Both the position numbers and the translations under genes were made by a program. From Chitinophaga pinensis (GTDB lineage: Bacteria; Bacteroidota; Bacteroidia; Chitinophagales; Chitinophagaceae), in contig CAMCMP010000005.1 in NCBI GenBank assembly GCA_945876095.1, forward strand, positions 101,577 to 165,576: a DNA stretch of 64,000 nucleotides, written 5' to 3'. Below the pieces are notes generated by a model, which worked only from the letters and a program-made list of their open reading frames with translations, was not told the origin of the DNA and ran no database searches. Below are positions 46,771-55,505 of the stretch, in pieces. Every line of letters starts with the position of its first letter. Position 1 is the first letter of the stretch.

Positions 46771-46885
46771 CGCCTCTTTTGGTTCGGTCCCGATTTATCG
46801 GGATTGGTAAAATGGCGCAGCAAATTTTACCAAAGAAGCAAAAGCAGCGGCGTTGCAGTTACGCAGCCCGCCGGCTGCGGAGGCG
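46771..46885. repeat. GC-rich multi-hairpin segment
   Basis: An outer 6-bp stem CGCCTC / GAGGCG (46771-46776 with 46880-46885) encloses three hairpins. These are CCCGAT-TT-ATCGGG (46789-46802), TTGGTAAAAT / ATTTTACCAA (46804-46833) and GCAGCC-CGCC-GGCTGC (46863-46878). Strand and function are unknown; it may be a structured RNA or another repeat family. Confidence 0.55.
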
Positions 46886-46953
46886 AAGAGTATGTAATTA
46901 AAAGATAGGGCCAATAAAGTAAAAGCTAAATGGACAATTTGAGAAGGGCATTA

Positions 46954-46983
46954 AAAAAGCTGCAATATTCATTGCAGCTTTTT
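46954..46983 (-). terminator. Bidirectional-type terminator after sodA
   Basis: A 13-bp stem AAAAAGCTGCAAT / ATTGCAGCTTTTT with loop ATTC lies 21 nt beyond the sodA stop codon. It has T tracts on both strands. Confidence 0.8.
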
Positions 46984-47003
46984 AGTACTATTTAGTTACT
47001 TAA

Positions 47004-47612
47004 CTATTTTACTGATGCAGAAAAACGTTCTGCAATTTTTGTCCAGTTCACTACATTCCAAAAGGCAGCTAAATAATCCGCTCTTCTGTTTTGATATTTT
47101 AAATAGTAGGCGTGCTCCCAAACATCACAACCTAAAATTGGGCTACCCTTCACCTCCGCTACATCCATTAAAGGATTGTCTTGGTTAGGAGTAGAAGAAA
47201 TTTCAAGCTTGCCCTCTTTTACGATTAACCAAGCCCAGCCGCTACCGAATCTTGTTAAACCTGCTGCTGCAAACTTTTCTTTAAATGCATCTAATGAACC
47301 GAAGGCTGCATCAATTGCTGCTGCTAAGGCTCCTGAAGGACTGCCACCTGCATTAGGAGCTAAACTTTCCCAAAAGAATGCATGGTTCCAATGTCCGCCT
47401 CCATTGTTGCGAACTGCTGGACTAATCGATCCAGCAACCGCTACTAATTCTTCTAAACTTTTTCCTTCATTTGGAGTTCCTGCAACTGCCTTATTTAGAT
47501 TGTCTACATAAGCTTGATGGTGTTTGCCATGGTGAATTTGCATGGTCAATGTGTCAATATGAGGCTCCAATGCGTCATGAGCAAAAGGAAGTGCCGGTAA
47601 TGTAAATGCCAT
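47004..47612 (-). CDS. sodA: Fe/Mn superoxide dismutase
   Basis: The 202-residue cytoplasmic enzyme removes superoxide. Metal ligands are visible: His in [13 protein letters not shown], His in [10 protein letters not shown], and Asp and His in [28 protein letters not shown] is the usual active-site strand. Metal preference (Fe or Mn) cannot be told reliably. The frame stays open for 96 codons upstream, but that part translates a tandem repeat; the ATG at 47612 gives the family start [20 protein letters not shown]. Confidence 0.95.
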   Translation of the reverse strand: MAFTLPALPFAHDALEPHIDTLTMQIHHGKHHQAYVDNLNKAVAGTPNEGKSLEELVAVAGSISPAVRNNGGGHWNHAFFWESLAPNAGGSPSGALAAAIDAAFGSLDAFKEKFAAAGLTRFGSGWAWLIVKEGKLEISSTPNQDNPLMDVAEVKGSPILGCDVWEHAYYLKYQNRRADYLAAFWNVVNWTKIAERFSASVK

Positions 47613-47659
47613 AATAATTGTTATTGATTGTTTGAAATGAATAGAATTAAATACTGATA

Positions 47660-47691
47660 CAAATTTAATAAGGTTAAAGCTAGTTTTCAAA
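47660..47691 (-). promoter_or_regulatory. Bacteroidota sigma-A type promoter for sodA
   Basis: On the minus strand TTTG (47691-47688) is followed after 20 nt by TAAATTTG (47667-47660), an exact consensus match. The predicted transcript start is near 47653, about 41 nt before the ATG. This supports the chosen sodA start and shows the longer open frame is not coding. Confidence 0.65.
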
Positions 47692-47740
47692 TTCAAAGGC
47701 ATCTCATTTTTACGAGAACGGATAATAAATTGGGGAAGGG

Positions 47741-47830
47741 GGAATGGTGAATGGTGAATGGGCAATGGTGAATTGGCAATAGTGAATGGGCAATGGTGAA
47801 TTGGCAATGGTGAATGGGCAATGGTGAATT
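47741..47830. repeat. Short tandem repeat, 14-bp unit
   Basis: Five tandem copies of GGCAATGGTGAATK (47761-47830), preceded by a degenerate copy (47741-47760). The last base alternates T and G, giving a 28-bp higher-order period. It lies between tadA and the sodA promoter. Confidence 0.9.
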
Positions 47831-47857
47831 TTACTACAGTGGGTAAAATTTTGTCGT

Positions 47858-48295
47858 TTATCTTCTTGCTTTGAAAAAATCTTTCATTAACTGAGCGCAT
47901 TCTTCAGCTAATACCCCTCCTACTAAGCTGGTCTTTGGATGAAAGGGTGAGCAATTGCCCGCTACTCTTTTGTACCCATTTTTTTCATCTTCTGCACCAT
48001 ATACAATACCTCCTATCTTACTCCAGTACAGAGCACCGCTGCACATTAAACAAGGCTGAAGCGTAACATACAAAACCGCTTCAGGCAAATACTTGCTCCC
48101 TAAAAAATTAAAAGCAGCCGTTAATGCAATGATTTCAGCATGGGCAGTACTATCAGTCAATTTCTCTACCTGATTGTACCCCTTCGCAATAACTCGGTCA
48201 TTCATAACGATGATAGCCCCTACGGGAACTTCCCCTTCCGAAAAGGCCCTTTGGGCTTCTTGCAAAGCCATGCGCATATAACGATCGTCTGACAT
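47858..48295 (-). CDS. tadA: tRNA-specific adenosine deaminase-like nucleoside deaminase
   Basis: The 145-residue cytidine-deaminase-fold enzyme has the zinc motif HAE (52-54) and PCLMC (81-85), typical of TadA, which converts A34 of tRNA-Arg to inosine. The C-terminal [28 protein letters not shown] fits. A guanine deaminase of the same family is an alternative. A TAAATTTG box on the minus strand (48328-48321) may be its -7 element. Confidence 0.85.
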   Translation of the reverse strand: MSDDRYMRMALQEAQRAFSEGEVPVGAIIVMNDRVIAKGYNQVEKLTDSTAHAEIIALTAAFNFLGSKYLPEAVLYVTLQPCLMCSGALYWSKIGGIVYGAEDEKNGYKRVAGNCSPFHPKTSLVGGVLAEECAQLMKDFFKARR

Positions 48296-48333
48296 ACAAA
48301 TTCATTTTACTAACTTGCCACAAATTTAGCATT

Positions 48334-49707
48334 ATGGTAGATACGAATCAGTTATTATCCATGCGGTCTTATTTTGAATCGGGAAATACCCAATCCACTC
48401 AGTTCAGAAAAGCACAACTCAATCTGCTAAAGCAAGTAGTTACTGAATATGCACCTCAACTTCAGGAAGCCTTGTTCAAGGATCTCAAAAAAAGTCCTGA
48501 AGAAAGCTGGGTGACTGAGACTGGTTTCTTCTTGTCTGAAATTAGCAATGCCATTAGTAATCTAGACCAATGGATGAAACCAAAAAGGGTAGGAACCAAC
48601 TTATTGAATCTTCCTTCAAAAAGTTACGTTATGAATGAACCACTAGGAATAGTGCTTATCATCAGTCCCTGGAACTATCCATTACAATTATTGTTTACTC
48701 CATTGGCTGGAGCCATCGCAGCAGGAAATTGTGTAGTACTTAAACCATCCGAATTTGCACCCGCCACCGCAGCTGTGATGAAAAAAATAATTGAGTCCAC
48801 TTTTGATAAAAAATATATTTTATATGTTGAAGGAGAAGGTGCGGAAGTAATTCCAGCAATGATGAACCATTTTGTATTTGATCATGTTTTTTATACCGGT
48901 AGCACAGCTGTAGGGAAAATAATTTACCAAATGGCTGCTGCCAATCTAGTTCCTGTTACGCTCGAATTAGGAGGAAAAAGTCCCTGTGTAGTAGAAGCAG
49001 ATGCCAATATAACTGTAACGGCTAACCGCATTGCAATGACAAAATTTTCCAATGCCGGACAGATGTGTGTTGCTCCTGATTATTTATTAGTACATGAATC
49101 TGTAAAAGAAGATTTAATCGCTGCTTTTAAGCAATCAATTAATCAATTTTTTGGTGCAGATGCTGCATTAAGTTATGACTACGGCAGAATCATCAATGAA
49201 CAGCAATTTAATCGACTATCTTCCTATTTAGAGCAAGGAAATATTTTATTGGGAGGCAATACTAATAAAGAGCAATTGTATATTGAACCCACCCTAATGG
49301 ACCAAGTATCTCTGACATCGCCGATTATGAATGAAGAGATATTTGGACCGATATTACCCATCCTTACTTTTTCAAATCGAGCCGAAGCAAAAGCTATTAT
49401 AGCTAAGCATAAAAACCCACTGGCTTTCTACGTTTTTACATCGGATAGCAAAAAAGAAGCTGCATGGATTGCTGAAATTCCTTTTGGAGGAGGTTGTGTA
49501 AATAATGCAGCACTTCATTTAACCAATCATCGATTACCATTTGGGGGACGTGGATTAAGTGGTAGTGGAAAATATCATGGTAAATTTTCTTTCGAAACTT
49601 TCAGTCATCAAAAAGCAGTAATGAAAACGCCTACCTGGCTTGACCCTGCGGTGAAATACCCTCCTTTTAAAGGAAGATTGAAATTATTTAAATGGATCAT
49701 AAAATAA
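48334..49707 (+). CDS. NAD(P)-dependent aldehyde dehydrogenase
   Basis: The 457-residue protein belongs to the class 3-like ALDH group (no membrane tail). Seen are IISPWNYPLQLLFTPLAGAIAAGNCVVLKPSE (cofactor binding), the general base Glu in TLELGGKSPCVVE and the catalytic Cys in FSNAGQMCVAPDYLLV. It oxidises an aldehyde to the acid. It could act after the AlkB-like hydroxylase, but the two are far apart. A glutathione-peroxidase-like gene follows after 7 nt. Confidence 0.9.
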   Translation: MVDTNQLLSMRSYFESGNTQSTQFRKAQLNLLKQVVTEYAPQLQEALFKDLKKSPEESWVTETGFFLSEISNAISNLDQWMKPKRVGTNLLNLPSKSYVMNEPLGIVLIISPWNYPLQLLFTPLAGAIAAGNCVVLKPSEFAPATAAVMKKIIESTFDKKYILYVEGEGAEVIPAMMNHFVFDHVFYTGSTAVGKIIYQMAAANLVPVTLELGGKSPCVVEADANITVTANRIAMTKFSNAGQMCVAPDYLLVHESVKEDLIAAFKQSINQFFGADAALSYDYGRIINEQQFNRLSSYLEQGNILLGGNTNKEQLYIEPTLMDQVSLTSPIMNEEIFGPILPILTFSNRAEAKAIIAKHKNPLAFYVFTSDSKKEAAWIAEIPFGGGCVNNAALHLTNHRLPFGGRGLSGSGKYHGKFSFETFSHQKAVMKTPTWLDPAVKYPPFKGRLKLFKWIIK

Positions 49708-49714
49708 ATAGGAA

Positions 49715-50410
49715 ATGCAAATGAAAAATAAAAAATGGGTAAAATGGATGGGAGTATTATTATTGCTCGTATTACTAAGTTGCTCACTAAACATTTTTAA
49801 AACAACAAAAAATTCAAATAGTATGACAACTCGTCAAAAAATATTAAAAGCTGGCTACCCTGCAATGATGTGGTTTACCAAACTCACAGGAGTTAATTCA
49901 AAGTCAATAACCAATAAAGGAGTTACCGCTCCAGAATCTTTTTATAATTTACCTGCTACATTAATTGATGACAGTACCATAAACTTAGATCAATATAAAG
50001 GAAAAAAAATATTATTGGTCAATACCGCCTCTGATTGTGGATACACAGGCCAATACGAGCAGTTAGAAAAACTTTACCAACAACACCGAGAAAAATTAGT
50101 GATACTTGGATTTCCAGCCAACGACTTCAAAGGGCAAGAAAAAGGCACCGATCTTGCGATTGCTAGTTTTTGTAAATTAAATTATGGAGTCAGTTTTCCA
50201 CTTTTCAAAAAAAGTAAAGTAATCAATGGTACAGACCAGAATGAAATTTTTAAATGGCTTTCACAAAAAAATAAAAATGGATGGAATGAACAGGCTCCCA
50301 CTTGGAATTTTTGCAAATATCTTATTGACGAACAAGGAAGATTGACACACTTTTTTGCTTCTTCTGTTGAGCCATCTAGTCAAGAAGTTTTAGCAGCGAT
50401 CAATCAATAG
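49715..50410 (+). CDS. Membrane-anchored glutathione-peroxidase-like lipoprotein
   Basis: The 231-residue protein starts with a lipoprotein signal (LLSC, acylated Cys near residue 23). A glutathione peroxidase domain follows, with the peroxidatic Cys108 in NTASDCGYTGQYEQLEKLY and the Trp/Asn of TWNFCKYLID. The usual FPCNQF is FPANDF here, so the resolving Cys of thioredoxin-dependent members is missing at that place. Another Cys (SFCKLNYG) lies later. It probably reduces peroxides at the envelope. It follows the aldehyde dehydrogenase gene by 7 nt. Confidence 0.88.
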   Translation: MQMKNKKWVKWMGVLLLLVLLSCSLNIFKTTKNSNSMTTRQKILKAGYPAMMWFTKLTGVNSKSITNKGVTAPESFYNLPATLIDDSTINLDQYKGKKILLVNTASDCGYTGQYEQLEKLYQQHREKLVILGFPANDFKGQEKGTDLAIASFCKLNYGVSFPLFKKSKVINGTDQNEIFKWLSQKNKNGWNEQAPTWNFCKYLIDEQGRLTHFFASSVEPSSQEVLAAINQ

Positions 50411-50430
50411 TTACCTGCTTATCAAGATTT

Positions 50431-50976
50431 TTAATGGGGTAATCTTTCTCTAAAATAGCCATATACCCATGTGCCTGCAATAGCGCTAGCCAACACTACC
50501 GATATTACCAAAGCGCCTGTTCCAATTTGAGCAAACAATGGGCCTGGGCATGCTCCAGTTAATGCCCAACCCATTCCAAATAGTAATCCACCATACACTT
50601 GCCCCTTATTAAATTTTTTAGGATGAAATGAGATAGACTCTCCATGAATTGTTTTAATTGAAAACTTTTTTATTAACCAAACAGATATCATCCCAACTAC
50701 CACTGCAGTTCCAATTACTCCAAACATATGAAAGCTTTGCAAACGAAACATTTCCTGAATTCTAAACCAGGAAATAATTTCAGCTTTTACAAAAACAATT
50801 CCAAATACTATTCCAATGGTTAAGTACTTAAAATTATACCACCAAGGATGTTGTTGTTGAGAATCATTGATGCACATTGAATCAAGCGAACGGATTTCAA
50901 AATCCATGTCATCATTAATTAAATTAGCCATAGTAGCTTTTGCATTTGTATCAGATAAATTATTTTCGTTGGGCAT
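50431..50976 (-). CDS. YeeE/YedE family half-transporter, second copy
   Basis: The 181-residue membrane protein has four hydrophobic segments and the family hallmark GMGWALTGACPGPLFAQIGTGAL (Cys in the pore). YeeE/YedE proteins take up thiosulfate or related sulfur compounds. Together with the preceding half-size gene it makes up a split transporter. Convergent with the peroxidase gene. Confidence 0.85.
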   Translation of the reverse strand: MPNENNLSDTNAKATMANLINDDMDFEIRSLDSMCINDSQQQHPWWYNFKYLTIGIVFGIVFVKAEIISWFRIQEMFRLQSFHMFGVIGTAVVVGMISVWLIKKFSIKTIHGESISFHPKKFNKGQVYGGLLFGMGWALTGACPGPLFAQIGTGALVISVVLASAIAGTWVYGYFRERLPH

Positions 50977-50998
50977 TTTTTATTTTTTTAGATATGAT

Positions 50999-51562
50999 TT
51001 ACAAACGCAAGATGATTGGCAAAATAAGGTTTGCCATAATGAACCCCCCTGCCATGAAACAACAGGTAGCGATAAAGGAAGGGACTTGCAAATTGCTAAG
51101 GCCCATAATAGAATGACCGCTAGTGCAACCACCTGCATAGCGAGTTCCAAATCCCACTAAAAAACCACCGACCACCATCATGATAAATCCGCGCAACGTG
51201 AATAAACTTTCAAATGAAAAAAGTTGCTTCGGTACCGTTCCGCTAAAATCGGTTATCCCATATCCAGCCAAATCGCTCACTAGACGCTGGTTGACTACTA
51301 TCGGACTATCACTATTCAAAAAATGAATGGCAATCATTGATCCAATTATTACCCCACAAACAAAAAAGAAATTCCAAATTTCTTTTTTCCAATTGTATTT
51401 AAAGTAGGCAATATTAGCAGGGAAACAAGCAGCGCAGATATGGCGCATATTGGAAGATATTCCAAAATGTTTATTGCCAAAAATTAATAATGCGGGTACA
51501 ATCAATCCAATGATAGCACCTGCCACATACCAGGTCCACGGTTGTTTTAAAAATTCCATCAT
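50999..51562 (-). CDS. YeeE/YedE family half-transporter, first copy
   Basis: The 187-residue membrane protein has the hallmark GFGTRYAGGCTSGHSIMGLSNLQ (Cys and Ser in the pore) and about five hydrophobic segments. It pairs with the gene 22 nt downstream. Half-size YeeE pairs such as this are common in Bacteroidota next to a TauE/SafE gene and are linked to thiosulfate or sulfide handling. Confidence 0.87.
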   Translation of the reverse strand: MMEFLKQPWTWYVAGAIIGLIVPALLIFGNKHFGISSNMRHICAACFPANIAYFKYNWKKEIWNFFFVCGVIIGSMIAIHFLNSDSPIVVNQRLVSDLAGYGITDFSGTVPKQLFSFESLFTLRGFIMMVVGGFLVGFGTRYAGGCTSGHSIMGLSNLQVPSFIATCCFMAGGFIMANLILPIILRL

Positions 51563-51661
51563 ACAATATTTTTTACTCTTTTATAAAAGGTAAGCTACAA
51601 GTTAAGAAAAGACTTTTGGAAAATAGTCGAAAATTTACATGTTCTATTTGTGATTGTAATT

Positions 51662-52462
51662 TTAGTGAAATAAGGTTTCTTTTGCGATGATATAAATTCC
51701 CATTATTAAAATGAACCATGCAAAAGCTTTTTTTAATTTTTCCCCTTCTATTTTTTTTGCTAATTGTCCACCGATCAAAATTCCTATAATGGCAATAAGA
51801 GTAACTACTAATAATAATTTCCATTCAATCACAAAATGTCCTAGGTCGCCAGTGAAACCAATTAGAGAATTAACTGCAATAATCAGCAAGGAGGTTCCCA
51901 CTGCTTCTTTCATAGGCAATCCCAATACGATTACTAAAGTTGGAATGAGTAAGAAGCCTCCTCCTGCCCCCAATAATCCCGTGATGAAACCAATGACGAT
52001 TCCATAAAGAAAAAAATGGGAGAATGTATTATTCTTAGCCGAAGTTTTTTCTTCTGCATTCGGCTGCTTCACAATCATAGTATAGGCAGCCATTATCATC
52101 AGTATAGAAAAAAGAATCATGGTAAATATTGCCTCTGTGATAGTAAAGCCAGCGATAGTTAATGAAAGACCTTTGATAGCAGGAATTAGAAACTTTCTTG
52201 TTAAAAAAACAGTGATGACAGAGGAGAAGCCGAATAACACCGCAGTTTTTAAATTGACCCTGCCCATTCTAAAATTAGTAAACGCCCCAAATAGACTCGT
52301 AACGCCCACTACAAATAATGAATAGGAAGTGGCTAACAATGGCTGTACGCCAAAAAGATACACCATCACTGGAACAGTCAGAATAGAACCTCCTCCCCCA
52401 ATTAACCCAAGAGAAATTCCAATGATGAGTGATGCGATATAGCCAGCTATTTCCAAGGTCAT
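51662..52462 (-). CDS. TauE/SafE family sulfite/organosulfur exporter
   Basis: The 266-residue membrane protein has two similar halves, each starting with a glycine-rich helix (GISLGLIGGGGSILTVPVMVYL and GFITGLLGAGGGFLLIPTLV), the TauE/SafE pattern. The family moves sulfite, sulfoacetate or other sulfur compounds. It precedes the two YeeE/YedE half-transporter genes, so the three probably form a sulfur-compound transport operon. The substrate is inferred. Confidence 0.88.
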   Translation of the reverse strand: MTLEIAGYIASLIIGISLGLIGGGGSILTVPVMVYLFGVQPLLATSYSLFVVGVTSLFGAFTNFRMGRVNLKTAVLFGFSSVITVFLTRKFLIPAIKGLSLTIAGFTITEAIFTMILFSILMIMAAYTMIVKQPNAEEKTSAKNNTFSHFFLYGIVIGFITGLLGAGGGFLLIPTLVIVLGLPMKEAVGTSLLIIAVNSLIGFTGDLGHFVIEWKLLLVVTLIAIIGILIGGQLAKKIEGEKLKKAFAWFILIMGIYIIAKETLFH

Positions 52463-52710
52463 CTTATTTTATACAAATATCAGTAGGTTCTAGGTCATCC
52501 CCTACAAATAAGTAAATAAAAATGAATTTATTTATACTTTATAATGATCTTCAATATAGTATTCTTTAATTAATAAAGTAATTGGATAGGATGAAAATTG
52601 GATCATTGTAATAAAGATAGATAACTCTTCTAAATGAGCTAAGGGCTGATTTAGAAGAAAAATTCTGCCTATTTTTACACACCTAACCAATTGTAGAAAC
52701 AAAGTTCATC

Positions 52711-53913
52711 ATGAATTCGAATATTAAACGCCTTTACGAACTGAGTAATAAAAGCCAGAGAAGAGTGATTGGATTAATGAGTGGTACATCTCTAGATGGA
52801 TTAGATGTGGTAGATAGTATTTGTTATGGTACAGGCATAAATACTAAAATTGAAATACTTCATTTTGAAACTATTGCTTATCAAGAAGATTTTAGAAAAG
52901 AAATAAAATCTATTTTTTCGAAGCGAGTAGTTGATCTGCAGAAAGTTTGCTTACTCAATAGTTGGGTTGCCGAGCAACAGGCTACTATGATCAATGAATG
53001 TTTAAAAAAATGGAAAGTGGATGGATCCTCTATTGATCTGATTGCTAGTCATGGACAAACGATCTTTCATGCACCGAAACACTTGCATGGAGTAGATAAA
53101 TTTTCAAATGCCACTTTACAAATTGGCGATGGTGACCATTTAGCGTTAAAAACAGGTATCATTACCATCAGTGATTTCAGGCAAAAACATATTGCTGCAG
53201 GAGGTGAAGGTGCTCCCCTAGCGCTTTACGGTGATTATTTTTTATTTAGTAAAAAAGGCGAGAATCGACTACTATTAAATATAGGCGGCATTGCTAATTT
53301 TACTAAACTACCCAGTAATTTAAATAGAAGCGAAGTGTTAAGCACTGATACAGGTCCTGGTAACACCCTAATGGATAATTACCTTCAAGAAAATTTTACA
53401 GGAAAATATTTTGATGATCAATCCGCCATTGCCAGTAAAGGAATTATTAATGAAGCACTACTCAGTAGTTTGAAAAAAAATGCTTTTTTTGAAACACCAT
53501 TTCCCAAAACAACAGGACCTGAATTATTTAACCTTAGCTATATTGAAGCAGCTAAATTAGCAGCTGGCATACCGACTCTTTCACATGAAGATATGATGGC
53601 TACGCTCAATCGATTTTCAGCAGAAACCATCGTGCAGGCTATAAAAGCATGTACTAAAGGTTGGGATGATATAAAAATATATAGTAGTGGTGGCGGAATT
53701 CACAATCCCTTATTGATGAAAAATATTCAGGAACAACTACCCAATGTTGGTTTTTCTACTACTGAAACAATAGGTATTGATCCAAATGCAAAAGAAGCAG
53801 TACTTTTTGCTGTATTAGCCAATGAAACAGTTGCAGGTGAAAACAATTCAATAGGAAATATGGAGACGGGTCATCCATTGGTAAACATGGGGAAAATAAG
53901 TTTTCCGAATTAA
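52711..53913 (+). CDS. anmK: Anhydro-N-acetylmuramic acid kinase
   Basis: The 400-residue enzyme cleaves and phosphorylates anhydro-MurNAc from wall turnover to MurNAc-6-phosphate. Seen are VIGLMSGTSLDGLDVVD, ASHGQTIFHAP, LLLNIGGIANFTKLP, STDTGPGNTLMDNYL and YSSGGGIHNPLL, all family motifs. The product is the substrate of the next gene, murQ, 21 nt downstream. The 248-nt region upstream to the divergent TauE/SafE gene holds no other gene. Confidence 0.94.
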   Translation: MNSNIKRLYELSNKSQRRVIGLMSGTSLDGLDVVDSICYGTGINTKIEILHFETIAYQEDFRKEIKSIFSKRVVDLQKVCLLNSWVAEQQATMINECLKKWKVDGSSIDLIASHGQTIFHAPKHLHGVDKFSNATLQIGDGDHLALKTGIITISDFRQKHIAAGGEGAPLALYGDYFLFSKKGENRLLLNIGGIANFTKLPSNLNRSEVLSTDTGPGNTLMDNYLQENFTGKYFDDQSAIASKGIINEALLSSLKKNAFFETPFPKTTGPELFNLSYIEAAKLAAGIPTLSHEDMMATLNRFSAETIVQAIKACTKGWDDIKIYSSGGGIHNPLLMKNIQEQLPNVGFSTTETIGIDPNAKEAVLFAVLANETVAGENNSIGNMETGHPLVNMGKISFPN

Positions 53914-53934
53914 TACCTGAAGTAATCTTTATTA

Positions 53935-54753
53935 ATGATGAATCAAATAAACCATACAGAATCACCATCTCATTATGATGATTTGGAAAAGAAATCAGTG
54001 TTGGAATTGATTACTGACATCAATAATGAAGATGCAAGCATTGCAAAGACAGTAAAATCTGCCTTACCTCAAATTGAAAAATTAATTAATGCCGCGCTAA
54101 AAAAAATGCAGGGTGGTGGACGACTTTTTTACATTGGTGCTGGCACGAGTGGTCGATTGGGCATTTTAGATGCTTCTGAAATTCCACCTACTTATGGAGT
54201 TGAAGAGGGAGTAGTGTTAGGTATTATCGCTGGAGGAGATAATGCAATAAGAAAAGCAATTGAATTTGCAGAAGATGACCATCATCAGGCTTGGATAGAT
54301 TTAAATAAACACCAAATTAATTCGAAAGATTTTTTAATCGGCATTGCCGCATCTGGCGAAACACCCTATGTATCAGGAGGTATTGCCATTGCCAAAGAAA
54401 AAGGAATTACTACTGGCTGCATTGTTTGTAACTCAATGAGCAGTATTGCCCAGATGGCCGATTACCCCATTGAGCTTATCACTGGACCGGAATTTGTAAC
54501 TGGAAGCACTCGCATGAAAGCAGGTACTGCTCAAAAAATGACCTTGAATATGATTTCTACTTCCCTTATGATTCAACTAGGAAAAGTGAAGGGAAATAAG
54601 ATGATGGAAATGAAGCTTTCAAATAATAAATTAAATAAAAGAGCCATTCATTTATTAATGCAAGAATTAAATATCTCTAATGAAGAAGCGACCAGCTTAA
54701 TAAAAAAATATCGGAGTATAAAAGAATCGATAAAGGCTTTTTTAACAAAATAA
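53935..54753 (+). CDS. murQ: N-acetylmuramic acid 6-phosphate etherase
   Basis: The 272-residue SIS-domain lyase splits the lactyl ether of MurNAc-6-P, giving GlcNAc-6-P. The motifs GAGTSGRLGILDASEIPPTYG (sugar-phosphate binding and catalytic region) and TGPEFVTGSTRMKAGTAQKM match. It is slightly shorter than the E. coli enzyme at the C-terminus. With anmK it forms a recycling module. Confidence 0.94.
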   Translation: MMNQINHTESPSHYDDLEKKSVLELITDINNEDASIAKTVKSALPQIEKLINAALKKMQGGGRLFYIGAGTSGRLGILDASEIPPTYGVEEGVVLGIIAGGDNAIRKAIEFAEDDHHQAWIDLNKHQINSKDFLIGIAASGETPYVSGGIAIAKEKGITTGCIVCNSMSSIAQMADYPIELITGPEFVTGSTRMKAGTAQKMTLNMISTSLMIQLGKVKGNKMMEMKLSNNKLNKRAIHLLMQELNISNEEATSLIKKYRSIKESIKAFLTK

Positions 54754-54823
54754 TAATCGGTTATAATAGGATCCTCCTTGAGAAAATTGATTTTTACTGT
54801 CTTCATGCTATTTAACAATTTAC

Positions 54824-54831
54824 TATCTTTG
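54824..54831 (+). promoter_or_regulatory. -7 promoter box TATCTTTG
   Basis: An exact TAnnTTTG box 53 nt before the cytochrome c ATG. No matching -33 TTTG was found. Confidence 0.4.
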
Positions 54832-54884
54832 GTAAAATTAAAAACGCTTTAATTTTACTTAAAATTCAACCTTATCATCATTCT

Positions 54885-55286
54885 ATGATCCAAAAAATAT
54901 TCCTATTAGTGCTTGTTTTTTCAGGAGCTGCTACCATCGCATCTGCCCAAGAAAATACCTTACAACAAAGTATCACCAAAGGCGAATCCATTTATGCGGC
55001 TAATTGTTCTAGTTGCCATATGCCTACTGGTGAGGGACTTGGCGGCGCCTTTCCTCCATTAGTCAATTCAAATTGGTTAAAAAATCAAAAACAGATTATC
55101 GGAGTAGTCTTAAAAGGATTAGAAGGAGAAATAAAAGTAAACGACGAAGTGTATAATGCTGCGATGCCTTCCTTCAACCAATTAACTGATCAGGAAATTG
55201 CTGATGTGTTAAATTTTGTTTCCAATAGTTGGGGTAATAAACAGCCGATGATTAAGCTAGAGCAGGTAAAGGCAGAGCGAAAATAA
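54885..55286 (+). CDS. Secreted monohaem cytochrome c
   Basis: The 133-residue protein has a signal peptide (about 1-21, TIASAQ) and a class I cytochrome c domain with the haem motif CSSCH (41-45) and a likely axial Met in AAMPSFNQLTDQEIADVLNFV. It carries electrons in the periplasm. Its place just before the molybdenum cofactor cluster suggests it could accept electrons from a periplasmic molybdoenzyme. That is inference; no such enzyme is in the window. Confidence 0.9.
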   Translation: MIQKIFLLVLVFSGAATIASAQENTLQQSITKGESIYAANCSSCHMPTGEGLGGAFPPLVNSNWLKNQKQIIGVVLKGLEGEIKVNDEVYNAAMPSFNQLTDQEIADVLNFVSNSWGNKQPMIKLEQVKAERK

Positions 55287-55505
55287 AATTGGTGGACTTG
55301 GGTGATTATGAAGATGAAACCCAATTCATCAAATCACTCCTCATGTGGATATATAGCATAAAATTTTAATTAGATTTTATCTTCAATACTTGAACAGCAG
55401 CCCTCTGCTGATAGCTAAGTCTTTCTATCGCTTCGAGGATATATATTCTCAATTACTATCTCAAAAATATAAGGAACTAAGAGTAACTTCGGGCACAGAC
55501 TTATT

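Noticed and set aside
47613..47900. Open frame continuing upstream of sodA for about 96 codons
   Set aside because: It translates the 14-bp tandem repeat, overlaps the tadA end and contains an exact promoter (47660-47691) for sodA. The family start is at 47612.
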